Origin: an uncultured Clostridia bacterium
Lineage (GTDB): Bacteria > Bacillota > Clostridia > Christensenellales > Borkfalkiaceae
NCBI GenBank assembly: GCA_944354085.1
Contig: CALVPW010000052.1
Span: forward strand, 1 to 5,850
DNA: 5,850 bases
Reading direction: 5' to 3'
Shown here: in pieces, positions 1 to 5,831 of the stretch
How positions within the stretch are numbered: position 1 is the stretch's first letter
Layout: each line of letters opens with the position of its first letter
The notes under the pieces: generated by a model
Databases searched by the model: none
What the model was told of the DNA's origin: nothing
What the model saw: only the letters and a program-made list of their open reading frames with translations
Translations under genes and position numbers: made by a program

Positions 1-135
1 GGCAACACCGCGACCAACGTCACCAAGGCAGCCAAGGTGGAGACGGGCGCGACCTTCCAGGTGCCCATGTTCGTCGAAGAGGGCGATACCATCCGCATCG
101 ATACCCGCACCGGCGAATATATGAGCCGCGTGTAA
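1..135 (+). CDS. efp: Elongation factor P, C-terminal end (5' part outside window)
   Basis: The window opens in frame 1 inside a gene whose last 44 codons read GNTATNVTKAAKVETG, then FQVPMFVEEGD, then IDTRTGEYMSRV, and stop at TAA (133-135). This matches the third, OB-like domain of bacterial elongation factor P, including the near-invariant 'F-V-x-x-G-D/E' stretch and the terminal 'DTR-G-Y-SR' signature. From the family, EF-P binds the ribosome between the P and E sites and promotes peptide bond formation at polyproline stretches. The N-terminal KOW domain and the tip residue that may be modified lie upstream and cannot be judged. The stop codon overlaps the start of dtd (TAATG), so the two genes are probably translationally coupled. 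The identification is firm despite the fragment being short. Confidence 0.93.
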   Translation, partial: GNTATNVTKAAKVETGATFQVPMFVEEGDTIRIDTRTGEYMSRV

Positions 136-572
136 TGAAATTCGTCGCACAATGCGTGAGCAGGGCGCTGCTCACCGTGGGGGATGAGCCCGTATCCGAG
201 ATCGGACGCGGGCTCGTCGTCTATTTTGGCGTAAAAGCCGGGGACGGGGAGGCGCAGGCGCAAAAGTGTGCCGAAAAGATAGCGCACCTTCGCGTGTTCG
301 AGGACGAAGCGGGCAAAATGAACCGCTCGGTCTTGGACGAGGGCGGCGAAGTGCTGCTCGTATCGCAGTTCACGCTGTACGGCGACGCCAAAAAGGGCAA
401 CCGTCCGTCGTTTACCGACGCCGAACGTCCCGAACGTGCCGACGCGCTCTACGAATACGCCGCCGCCGCGCTTGCGGCGCAGGGCGTGCCCGTCAAAAAG
501 GGCGTGTTCGGCGCGCACATGGTCATCGAACAGGTCAACGACGGTCCCGTGACGATCGTCTACGAGAATTAG
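135..572 (+). CDS. dtd: D-aminoacyl-tRNA deacylase (DTD)
   Basis: This 145-residue protein has the normal length of bacterial DTD and both of its signature motifs: SQFTLYGD at residues 77-84 and NDGPVT at 135-140. The second carries the Gly-cisPro pair that, in the family, gives chiral discrimination across the dimer interface. The N-terminus (MKFVAQCVSRALLTV) and the 'GLVVYFGV' strand near residue 26 also fit. The enzyme is cytosolic and hydrolyses D-aminoacyl-tRNA, and also Gly-tRNA(Ala), so that mischarged amino acids do not enter protein synthesis. The ATG overlaps the last base of the efp TAA and has no clear Shine-Dalgarno sequence of its own, so translation probably depends on ribosomes ending efp. 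No truncation or missing motif is seen. Stop is TAG. Confidence 0.95.
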   Translation: MKFVAQCVSRALLTVGDEPVSEIGRGLVVYFGVKAGDGEAQAQKCAEKIAHLRVFEDEAGKMNRSVLDEGGEVLLVSQFTLYGDAKKGNRPSFTDAERPERADALYEYAAAALAAQGVPVKKGVFGAHMVIEQVNDGPVTIVYEN

Positions 573-640
573 CCGTCTTCGTCTTTTGGCGGCGCGCAGG
601 CGCGTTTCCGCGCACAAGAGAGGACGCATCGAAAAAGCAT

Positions 641-1489
641 ATGAAGATAGAATATTTGGGAACGGGGGCGGCGGAAGGCGTGCCCGCGCTCTTTTGCAAC
701 TGCGCCTTCTGCCGATCGCTGCGCACGCGGCTCGCCGCGGGCGAAAAGACCAAAGAGCTGCGCACGCGCATGCAGGTGCTCGTCGACGGGGAGCTCTCCG
801 TCGACTTCCCGCCCGACGCCTTTTCGCATATGGCGCGCGGCGTCGATTTTTCGGCGATCAAATATCTTCTCGTCACCCATTCGCACATGGACCATTTTTA
901 CGCGCACGATTTTGTCCTCCGCGGCTATAAGTACGCAAAGGAGATGGCGGCGGACACGCTCACCGTTTACGGCAACCGCGAGGTCCTGGAAGTCTTCCGC
1001 GAGAGCACGTGGCGGGAACTCAAAGGGGAAGTGGCGAAACACGTGCGTACCATGTCCGTGAACGCGTTCGAGGAACTCGTCTTTGACGATTGGCGCGTGT
1101 ATACCATGCCCGCGCATCATTCTTCCGAAGATCCGCTGCTTTATATGGTGGAGCGCGGCGGAAAGCGCTATCTGCACTTGTGCGACACGGGGCGCATCCC
1201 CGACGAGAGCATGGACTTTTTGAAGGCGCTCAAAAAGCGGGCGGACGTCGTTTCGTGCGATTGCACCTTTCTTTGGGAGGATTCCGATCCCAACGCCCGC
1301 CATATGGATCTCAAAGAGGCGGTATACACCCGTGAACGGCTGCGCCGCGCGGGCGTTTGCGACGAGGGGACGAAATTCGTCATCACGCACTTTTCGCACA
1401 ACAGCGCGCCTTCCTGCGAGGCGCTTGCGCGCGCAGAGGAGACGTACGGCGTGATCGCCGCCTACGACGGCATGACGATAGAAGTTTGA
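641..1489 (+). CDS. PhnP-like metallo-beta-lactamase-fold hydrolase
   Basis: This 282-residue protein opens with a beta-lactamase-fold strand and loop (MKIEYLGTGAAEGVPA) and carries the metal motif HSHMDH at residues 80-85. Later ligand candidates are H159/H160 (PAHHSSED), D182 (CDTG) and H250 (THFSH). A Cys cluster C19-x-C21-x-x-C24 together with H253 reproduces the extra zinc site described for E. coli PhnP, the cyclic ribosyl phosphate phosphodiesterase of C-P lyase. The seen pattern therefore supports a PhnP/PqqB-type subgroup phosphodiesterase with two metal sites. No phosphonate genes are nearby, so PhnP's own reaction should not be assumed; a cyclic nucleotide or other phosphodiester is an inference. 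No in-frame start codon lies just upstream of ATG 641. A purine-rich AAGAGAGGA at 616-624 is too far away (16 nt) to be a convincing ribosome binding site. The gene starts 68 nt after dtd and lies 13 nt before the HAD gene. Confidence 0.85.
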   Translation: MKIEYLGTGAAEGVPALFCNCAFCRSLRTRLAAGEKTKELRTRMQVLVDGELSVDFPPDAFSHMARGVDFSAIKYLLVTHSHMDHFYAHDFVLRGYKYAKEMAADTLTVYGNREVLEVFRESTWRELKGEVAKHVRTMSVNAFEELVFDDWRVYTMPAHHSSEDPLLYMVERGGKRYLHLCDTGRIPDESMDFLKALKKRADVVSCDCTFLWEDSDPNARHMDLKEAVYTRERLRRAGVCDEGTKFVITHFSHNSAPSCEALARAEETYGVIAAYDGMTIEV

Positions 1490-1490
1490 T

Positions 1491-1497
1491 AAGGAGG
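1491..1497 (+). promoter_or_regulatory. Ribosome binding site of the HAD phosphatase gene
   Basis: AAGGAGG is a near-perfect Shine-Dalgarno sequence, 5 nt before ATG 1503 and immediately after the TGA (1487-1489) of the upstream gene. It fixes the start of the HAD gene and suggests strong independent initiation within a polycistronic message. Confidence 0.9.
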
Positions 1498-1502
1498 CTG
1501 CC

Positions 1503-2333
1503 ATGCGCGGCGATACGCTGTATCTGAGCGATCTCGACGGGACGCTGCTCCGCTCCGATCAAAAGACGAGCGGCTACACCAACGCCGTCATCAACCGTCT
1601 GGTGGATGCGGGCGTGCACTTTTCGTACGCGACGGCGCGCAGCATCGATACCGCCGTACGCGTGACGAAGGGCATCGAGGTCGATCTCCCCGTCATCGTG
1701 CATAACGGCGCGTTCATCGTCGACAGCGTGACCCGCCGCGTTTTGCACACCGAGCGCTTTTCGCCCGAAGAGGAGTCGCTCGTCTGGGATACCTTCGTGG
1801 CGCACGGGCTGTATCCGCTCTCTTACGCCGTGATCGAGGGGCGCAACCGCTTTTCTTATCTCAAAGAAAAGTGCAGCCGCATGCAGTGGGAGTTCGTGCT
1901 CTCGCGCACGTCGAATGCCGAAGACCACCGCGCCCGCGAGATCTTTTTTGCAGACGCCGCGCTCGACGGCGACGTATATTACTTTGCCTGCATCGACGAG
2001 GAGGAAAAGCTGCGCCCCGTATACGAATTTTTGCGGGATAAGTTCCGCTGCATCTTCTCACGCGATATCTATACCGACGCGCCGTGGCTGGAAGTGCTGC
2101 CCAAAAACGCCTCCAAAGCCTCGGCGGCGAAGATCTTAAAAGAAAAGCTCGGCTGCAAGCGCATCGTCTGCTTCGGCGACGAGATCAACGATATCCCGAT
2201 GTTCGAGATCGCCGACGAAAAGTACGCCGTCGCCAACGCCGCGCCCGCGCTCAAAGCGCTTGCGACGCAGGTGATCGCCTCCAACGACGAGGACGCCGTC
2301 GCGCATTGGCTGGAAGCGCACGCGATCGTATAA
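1503..2333 (+). CDS. Cof-type HAD-IIB family hydrolase (phosphatase)
   Basis: This 276-residue protein has all four haloacid dehalogenase motifs. Motif I is SDLDGTLL, with nucleophile D10 and general acid/base D12. Motif II is the Thr/Ser in YATARS (T44). Motif III is K205 in NASKASAAK. Motif IV is GDEINDIPMF, with D226 and D230 as Mg2+ ligands. Motifs II and III are separated by about 160 residues, which leaves room for the C2B cap of the Cof/YidA subgroup. Members dephosphorylate sugar phosphates, pyridoxal phosphate, flavin precursors or similar small cytosolic metabolites. The cap sets the substrate, and I cannot assign it. The start ATG follows an AAGGAGG at 5 nt. The gene follows the PhnP-like hydrolase closely and is probably last in that message, because a new promoter begins 8 nt after its TAA. 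All catalytic residues are present. Confidence 0.92.
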   Translation: MRGDTLYLSDLDGTLLRSDQKTSGYTNAVINRLVDAGVHFSYATARSIDTAVRVTKGIEVDLPVIVHNGAFIVDSVTRRVLHTERFSPEEESLVWDTFVAHGLYPLSYAVIEGRNRFSYLKEKCSRMQWEFVLSRTSNAEDHRAREIFFADAALDGDVYYFACIDEEEKLRPVYEFLRDKFRCIFSRDIYTDAPWLEVLPKNASKASAAKILKEKLGCKRIVCFGDEINDIPMFEIADEKYAVANAAPALKALATQVIASNDEDAVAHWLEAHAIV

Positions 2334-2335
2334 AA

Positions 2336-2364
2336 ATCGCTTTACTTTTGTGCAAGAAAGCGAT
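2336..2364 (+). repeat. 8-bp perfect inverted repeat over the ileS promoter
   Basis: ATCGCTTT (2336-2343) and AAAGCGAT (2357-2364) are perfect reverse complements separated by 13 nt, with a centre-to-centre distance of 21 bp (two helical turns). The left arm enters the -35 hexamer and the right arm ends on the first base of the -10 hexamer. No T-run follows, so it does not look like a factor-independent terminator for the HAD gene. It could be an operator for a dimeric repressor, a weak hairpin, or chance. The repeat is directly visible; any role is inference. Confidence 0.45.
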
Positions 2365-2369
2365 ATAAT
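2341..2369 (+). promoter_or_regulatory. Sigma-A type promoter for the T-box/ileS transcript
   Basis: The -10 hexamer is a perfect TATAAT at 2364-2369. Seventeen bases upstream is TTTACT (2341-2346), which matches four of six positions of TTGACA. The expected start of transcription is near 2376, in the A-rich stretch that directly precedes the first helix of the T-box leader. This region is clearly more AT-rich than the surrounding genes. The position between the HAD stop and the leader makes it the natural promoter for ileS. Confidence 0.85.
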
Positions 2370-2551
2370 AGAGAAAATACGGCGTTAAGAGAGGACGCGT
2401 CCGTATGCAGGCTGACTTTCCAGAGAGCGCCCCCGCGGCTGAAAGGGGCGTAAAGGAGCGCATACGGGTATCACCGCTCGTGCCTGCGGGGCGAAAGGAG
2501 TAGCTTCGCACGGGGTCGCAGCCCGTTATCCCCTGCGGCATATGATCGTAT

Positions 2552-2590
2552 GTTTTGGTGGTTATAAAGTCATCGTATTTTATCCAAAAT
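2552..2590 (+). promoter_or_regulatory. T-box antiterminator element
   Basis: GTTTTGG (2552-2558) can pair with CCAAAAT (2584-2590; one G-U pair), and ATAAA (2564-2568) with TTTAT (2579-2583). This leaves a bulge that begins TGGT (2559-2562). UGGU is complementary to the ACCA end expected for tRNA-Ile with discriminator A. The usual bulge continues as ACC, whereas here it reads TAT, so the T-box core is diverged. The 3' strand CCAAAAT overlaps the loop and 3' arm of the terminator, so the two structures exclude each other. Confidence 0.75.
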
Positions 2591-2605
2591 ACGGTGGCTT
2601 TTTTT
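2566..2605 (+). terminator. Regulated intrinsic terminator of the T-box leader
   Basis: A 16-bp stem forms between 2566-2581 (AAAGTCATCGTATTTT) and 2586-2601 (AAAATACGGTGGCTTT), with a few G-U pairs and an ATCC loop. The inner 8 bp are perfect Watson-Crick pairs. The stem runs into seven consecutive T residues at 2599-2605. This is the default off state expected when charged tRNA-Ile is abundant. It lies 75 nt before the ileS start. Confidence 0.88.
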
Positions 2606-2667
2606 GTGAGGCGCCCGCGCGCTGCCCGCCCCGCAAGATCCGCGGGGCATAGATCTTGGAATACGTC

Positions 2668-2673
2668 AAGGAG
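2668..2673 (+). promoter_or_regulatory. Ribosome binding site that sets the ileS start
   Basis: AAGGAG lies 6 nt before ATG 2680. An in-frame TTG at 2656 would add eight residues, but it lies upstream of this site and would translate through it. ATG 2680 is therefore the chosen start. Confidence 0.88.
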
Positions 2674-2679
2674 AGAGCC

Positions 2680-4836
2680 ATGTATAAAAAAGTAGACACA
2701 TCGCTGAATTTCGTCGAACGCGAAAAGGAGATCATCGACTTCTGGAAACAGAACGAGATCTTCGAAAAGTCCGTCAAAAAGAACGAGGGCGGCGAGGAAT
2801 TTTCCTTTTTCGACGGTCCGCCCACGGCGAACGGCAAACCGCACATCGGGCATATTTTAACGCGCGTGATGAAGGATATCATCCCGCGCTATCAGACGAT
2901 GAAGGGCAAGCACGTCCTGCGCAAGGCGGGCTGGGATACGCACGGGCTCCCTGTCGAGCTCGAAGTGGAAAAGTCCCTCGGCATGGACGGCAAGCAGGAC
3001 ATCGAAACGTACGGCATCGAGCCCTTCATCAAAAAGTGCAAAGAATCCGTCTGGAAATACACCGACGAGTGGCGCAAGATGAGCGATCGCGTCGGGTATT
3101 GGGTGGATATGGATAACCCCTACGTCACCTATCACGACGACTATATCGAGTCCGTCTGGTGGGCGCTCAAAGAGATCTATAAAAAGGGGCTTTTGTACAA
3201 AGGGCACAAGATCGTGCCGTATTGCCCGCGCTGCGGGACGGCGCTCTCCTCGCACGAGGTCGCGCAGGGGTATAAGGACGTCAAAGAGACGTCCGTCGTC
3301 GCGCGGTTCAAGATCAAGGGCAGAGAGAACGCCTATATCCTCGCATGGACGACGACGCCCTGGACGCTGCCCTCCAACGTGGCGCTGTGTATGAATCCCG
3401 ACGAGACGTACGTGGAGATCGAGGCGGACGGCGCGCGCTATATTTTGGCGGAAGCGCTCGTGCCCTCCTTCTTCGAAACGTATACCGTTGTCGAAAAGCG
3501 CACGGGCAAAGCGTACGAGGGGACGGAATACGAGCCTCTCTTTCCGTGGGCGCTCGGTACCTTCCGCGAAAAGGCGTTCTATGTGGTGTGCGATAGTTAC
3601 GTCACGCTCACCGACGGTACGGGCGTCGTGCATATCGCGCCCGCCTTCGGCGAGGACGACTACAAGGTGGGAAGAAGATATTCCCTGCCCGTCGTGCAGC
3701 TCGTCAACGAGCGCGGCTGCTTCGACGAGCGCTGCCCCGAACTCAACGGCTTGTTCGCCAAAAAGGCGGATAAACGCATTTTGGACATGCGCGAAGAGAA
3801 GGGGCTGCTCTTCAAAAAAGTGCCCTTCGAACACAGTTATCCCTTCTGCTGGCGGTGCGATACGCCCCTGTTGTACTACGCGCGTTCGAGCTGGTTCATC
3901 GAGGTGACCAAGGTCAAAGACCGTCTCATCGCCGCCAACCGTTCGGTGAACTGGATGCCCGATACCATCAAGGAAGGGCGCATGGGGAACTTCCTCGAAA
4001 ACGTCATCGACTGGGGGCTCTCGCGCGATCGCTATTGGGGAACGCCGCTTCCCGTGTGGGTGTGCTCCGACTGCGGCGCCATCGAGGTGATGGGCTCCAA
4101 AGCCGAACTCAAAGAAAAGTGCCATGTGGAAGGGGAGATCGAGCTGCACAGGCCGTATCTGGACGGGCTCGTATGCACCTGCCCCAAGTGCGGCGGCAGG
4201 ATGAAGCGCACGCCCGAGGTCATCGACTGCTGGTTCGACTCGGGTTCCATGCCCTTCGCGCAGTATCACTATCCCTTTGAGAACAAAGATCTCTTCGAGG
4301 AGACATTCCCCGCCGATTTCATTTCGGAAGCCGTCGATCAGACGCGCGGCTGGTTTTATACGCTGCTCGCCATTTCGACCATCCTCTTCGACCGCGCGCC
4401 CTTCAAGAACTGCATCGTCCTCGGCCACGTCAACGACAAGGACGGCATCAAGATGAGCAAGCACAAGGGCAACGTCGCCGATCCCTGGAGCGTGCTCGAC
4501 AAGCAGGGCGCCGACGCCGTGCGCTGGTACTTCTATACGAACAGCGCGCCGTGGATCCCGTCCCGCTTCGGCGCCGAGGCGGTCAGCGAAGTGCAGAGAA
4601 AATTCCAGGGCACGCTCTGGAACACCTACGCCTTCTTCACGCTCTACGCCGAGATCGACAAGTACGATCCCTCCAAATACGACCTCAAAACGTGCAAGCT
4701 CTCGCTCATGGACAAGTGGATTTTGTCGCGGCTGAATACCCTTGTCAAGGACGTGGATGCCAAGCTCGCCGTGTACAACATCACGGACAGCGCCCGCGAG
4801 ATTCAGGACTTCTCCGACGTGCTCTCCAACTGGTAA
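2680..4836 (+). CDS. ileS: Isoleucyl-tRNA synthetase, catalytic and editing part (ends at premature TAA; whole locus 2680-5802)
   Basis: This 718-residue reading frame carries the class I synthetase core. HIGH is at 55-58 (GKPHIGH) and KMSKH at 591-595. The CP1 editing domain shows TTTPWTLPSN at 224-233 and GTGVVHIAPAFGEDDY at 313-328. SRDRYWGTPLPVW is at 448-460 and CWFDSG begins at 517. Cysteine pairs C182/C185 with C390/C393, and C462/C465 with C501/C504, look like the two structural zinc sites of this IleRS type. The enzyme joins Ile to tRNA-Ile with ATP and edits Val-tRNA-Ile in the cytosol. The frame ends '-DVLSNW-stop', exactly where the family continues Tyr-Val-Arg-Arg. The tRNA anticodon-binding domain therefore falls after the stop, and this part alone should not charge tRNA-Ile normally. 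Expression is placed under the Ile T-box. The identification is certain; whether the gene is intact in the living organism is not. Confidence 0.93.
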   Translation: MYKKVDTSLNFVEREKEIIDFWKQNEIFEKSVKKNEGGEEFSFFDGPPTANGKPHIGHILTRVMKDIIPRYQTMKGKHVLRKAGWDTHGLPVELEVEKSLGMDGKQDIETYGIEPFIKKCKESVWKYTDEWRKMSDRVGYWVDMDNPYVTYHDDYIESVWWALKEIYKKGLLYKGHKIVPYCPRCGTALSSHEVAQGYKDVKETSVVARFKIKGRENAYILAWTTTPWTLPSNVALCMNPDETYVEIEADGARYILAEALVPSFFETYTVVEKRTGKAYEGTEYEPLFPWALGTFREKAFYVVCDSYVTLTDGTGVVHIAPAFGEDDYKVGRRYSLPVVQLVNERGCFDERCPELNGLFAKKADKRILDMREEKGLLFKKVPFEHSYPFCWRCDTPLLYYARSSWFIEVTKVKDRLIAANRSVNWMPDTIKEGRMGNFLENVIDWGLSRDRYWGTPLPVWVCSDCGAIEVMGSKAELKEKCHVEGEIELHRPYLDGLVCTCPKCGGRMKRTPEVIDCWFDSGSMPFAQYHYPFENKDLFEETFPADFISEAVDQTRGWFYTLLAISTILFDRAPFKNCIVLGHVNDKDGIKMSKHKGNVADPWSVLDKQGADAVRWYFYTNSAPWIPSRFGAEAVSEVQRKFQGTLWNTYAFFTLYAEIDKYDPSKYDLKTCKLSLMDKWILSRLNTLVKDVDAKLAVYNITDSAREIQDFSDVLSNW
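4834..4836 (+). other. ileS: In-frame TAA replacing the conserved Tyr codon 719 of ileS
   Basis: The sequence around codon 719 reads AAC TGG TAA GTG CGA AGA, that is N-W-stop-V-R-R. IleRS of this type has N-W-Y-V-R-R here. TAC or TAT to TAA needs a single base change. Reading frame and family similarity continue unbroken on both sides, so this is a substitution and not an indel. Other genes in the window end in TAA (efp, HAD), TAG (dtd) and TGA (PhnP-like gene, ileS), so TAA is used as an ordinary stop in this genome. Confidence 0.95.
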
Positions 4837-5802
4837 GTGCGAAGAGGCCGCGAGCGCTATTGGGGAAGCACCATGACGGAGGACAAGGCCGCCGCGTATA
4901 CGACGCTCTATACGGTGCTCACGACGCTTTCCAAGGTCATTGCGCCCTATACCCCGTTCATGGCGGAGATGATGTATCGCAACCTCGTGCCGCAGTTCTA
5001 TCCCGAAGCACCCGAATCGGTGCATCTGTGCCGCTTCCCCGCGGCGGACGAGAGCTATATCGACCATGATCTCGAACAGGGAATGGAGGACGTGCTGGAC
5101 GTCGTTGCGCTGGGCAGAGCTGCCCGCAATGCAGGGAATCTCAAGAACCGCCAGCCGCCCTCCGAGATGCTCGTCGCGAGCAACCGCCCGCTCGACATGG
5201 ACGAGGAGCTCATCGCCGTTGCGCTGGACGAACTCAACGTCAAGAAGATGACGTTCGTGCAGGACGGCGCGTCCCTTGTGCGGTACGTCCTGAAACCTCA
5301 GCTTCGTACGCTCGGCCCGAAGTACGGCAAAAAACTCAAGGCGATCACGGCGTTCCTTGCGACCTGCGACGGCGCGGAAGTCGTCTCCGCGGTGCGCGGC
5401 GGCGGGTCGTATGCGGTGGAACTGGACGGCGAGACGGTCGTCCTGCTCGAAGAGGATCTCCAGATCTTCACCGAGTCGGCGGCGGGCTATTCCGCGGCGG
5501 CGGGCGGCGGCATCACGGTGGCGCTCGATACCCGTCTCTCGGAAGAGCTTTTAGACGAGGGCTGCGAGCGCGAGCTTGTCTCCAAGGTGCAGACCATGCG
5601 CAAGGAAGCGGGCTTTGAAGTGACCGACCGCATCCGTGTCTACTTCACGGCGGAAGGACGGGCAAAGCGTATGCTCGAAAAGGGCGATTTTGCCGCAGAC
5701 GTCCTTGCGGAAAGCGTACAGGAAGGCAGTGCGGACGGCTTCACCAGAACGCTGGACGTCAACGGCGACAAGGTGACGCTCACCCTCGTGAAAGTCATGT
5801 GA
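4837..5802 (+). CDS. ileS: Isoleucyl-tRNA synthetase, anticodon-binding and C-terminal part (separated by the in-frame TAA)
   Basis: These 321 codons continue the ileS frame directly after TAA 4834-4836 and end at TGA 5800-5802. The sequence begins VRRGRERYWG, the second half of the NWYVRR-type motif, then TPFMAEMMYRNL and ARNAGNLKNRQPPSEM, a basic helix typical of the IleRS anticodon-binding domain. The last ~160 residues, with VLKPQLRTLGPKYGKKLKAI and a late IRVYF strand, match the C-terminal domain of long, eukaryote-like (type 2) IleRS rather than the E. coli type with a terminal zinc finger. Joined with the first part through one Tyr, the protein would be 1040 residues, normal for the family. 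GTG 4837 directly follows the stop and ATG 4873 is the first in-frame ATG, but neither has a convincing ribosome binding site. It is best read as the rest of one broken or mis-sequenced gene. Confidence 0.88.
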   Translation: MRRGRERYWGSTMTEDKAAAYTTLYTVLTTLSKVIAPYTPFMAEMMYRNLVPQFYPEAPESVHLCRFPAADESYIDHDLEQGMEDVLDVVALGRAARNAGNLKNRQPPSEMLVASNRPLDMDEELIAVALDELNVKKMTFVQDGASLVRYVLKPQLRTLGPKYGKKLKAITAFLATCDGAEVVSAVRGGGSYAVELDGETVVLLEEDLQIFTESAAGYSAAAGGGITVALDTRLSEELLDEGCERELVSKVQTMRKEAGFEVTDRIRVYFTAEGRAKRMLEKGDFAADVLAESVQEGSADGFTRTLDVNGDKVTLTLVKVM

Positions 5803-5808
5803 TTCGCT

Positions 5809-5831
5809 CCGCCGCGCTCATGCGCAGGCGG
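5809..5831 (+). terminator. Possible hairpin terminator after ileS
   Basis: CCGCC (5809-5813) pairs with GGCGG (5827-5831), and CGC (5815-5817) with GCG (5822-5824), around a TCAT loop with a small internal mismatch. It begins 6 nt after the ileS TGA. No T-run follows before the window ends at 5850, so it may be a weak or factor-assisted terminator, or just a GC-rich hairpin. Confidence 0.35.

Larger units (their letters stand above)
2376..2605 (+). ncRNA. T-box riboswitch leader, isoleucine specifier, upstream of ileS
   Basis: The 230-nt leader has the T-box elements in canonical order. Stem I spans roughly 2381-2484. Its base can pair GGCGT (2381-2385) with GTGCC (2480-2484) and GAG with CTC. 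CGTATGC (2402-2408) pairs with GCATACG (2460-2466), CTTT (2416-2419) with AAAG (2452-2455), and CGCCCC (2428-2433) with GGGGCG (2445-2450). The distal part carries an AG-box-like AGAGAG (2422-2427) and a GNUG-box GCTG (2438-2441). In the 3' side of the specifier loop lies ATC (2470-2472), an Ile codon, followed by the usual purine. Stem II can form from CTGCG (2484-2488) with CGCAG (2517-2521). The F-box sequence CCGTTATC is at 2523-2530, a small stem III lies at 2539-2552, and antiterminator and terminator follow. From the family, uncharged tRNA-Ile pairs with the specifier and with the UGGU bulge, stabilises the antiterminator and turns on ileS. The gene and the codon agree, which strongly supports the assignment. 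Confidence 0.93.

Noticed and set aside
266..640. Long 5' extension of the PhnP-like gene into dtd
   Set aside because: The extension overlaps dtd in another frame and is Arg-rich with no family similarity. The beta-lactamase-fold N-terminus starts exactly at ATG 641.
573..640. A promoter or terminator between dtd and the PhnP-like gene
   Set aside because: Only 68 GC-rich bases with short self-complementary CGCG runs; no -10/-35 pair and no stem followed by a T-run.
569..1504. A 311-codon - strand frame opposite the PhnP-like gene
   Set aside because: It lacks motifs, is rich in Arg and His, and covers a gene with well-preserved metal-binding residues on the + strand.
2336..2364. The inverted repeat as an intrinsic terminator for the HAD gene
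   Set aside because: No T-run follows the second arm; it runs into TATAAT of the next promoter.
2656..2679. TTG at 2656 as the ileS start
   Set aside because: It lies upstream of the AAGGAG at 2668-2673 that is ideally spaced from ATG 2680, and the added residues are not part of the IleRS N-terminus.
4834..4836. UAA reassigned to an amino acid, or a recoded selenocysteine or pyrrolysine codon
   Set aside because: Two other genes in the window end naturally at TAA, and selenocysteine and pyrrolysine use UGA and UAG. The expected residue, Tyr, is one base change away.
2857..5067. A 736-codon open frame on the - strand opposite ileS
   Set aside because: Its translation is His/Arg/Ala-rich low-complexity text without recognisable motifs. 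It is explained by GC-rich codon bias of ileS on the other strand, which carries clear IleRS motifs.
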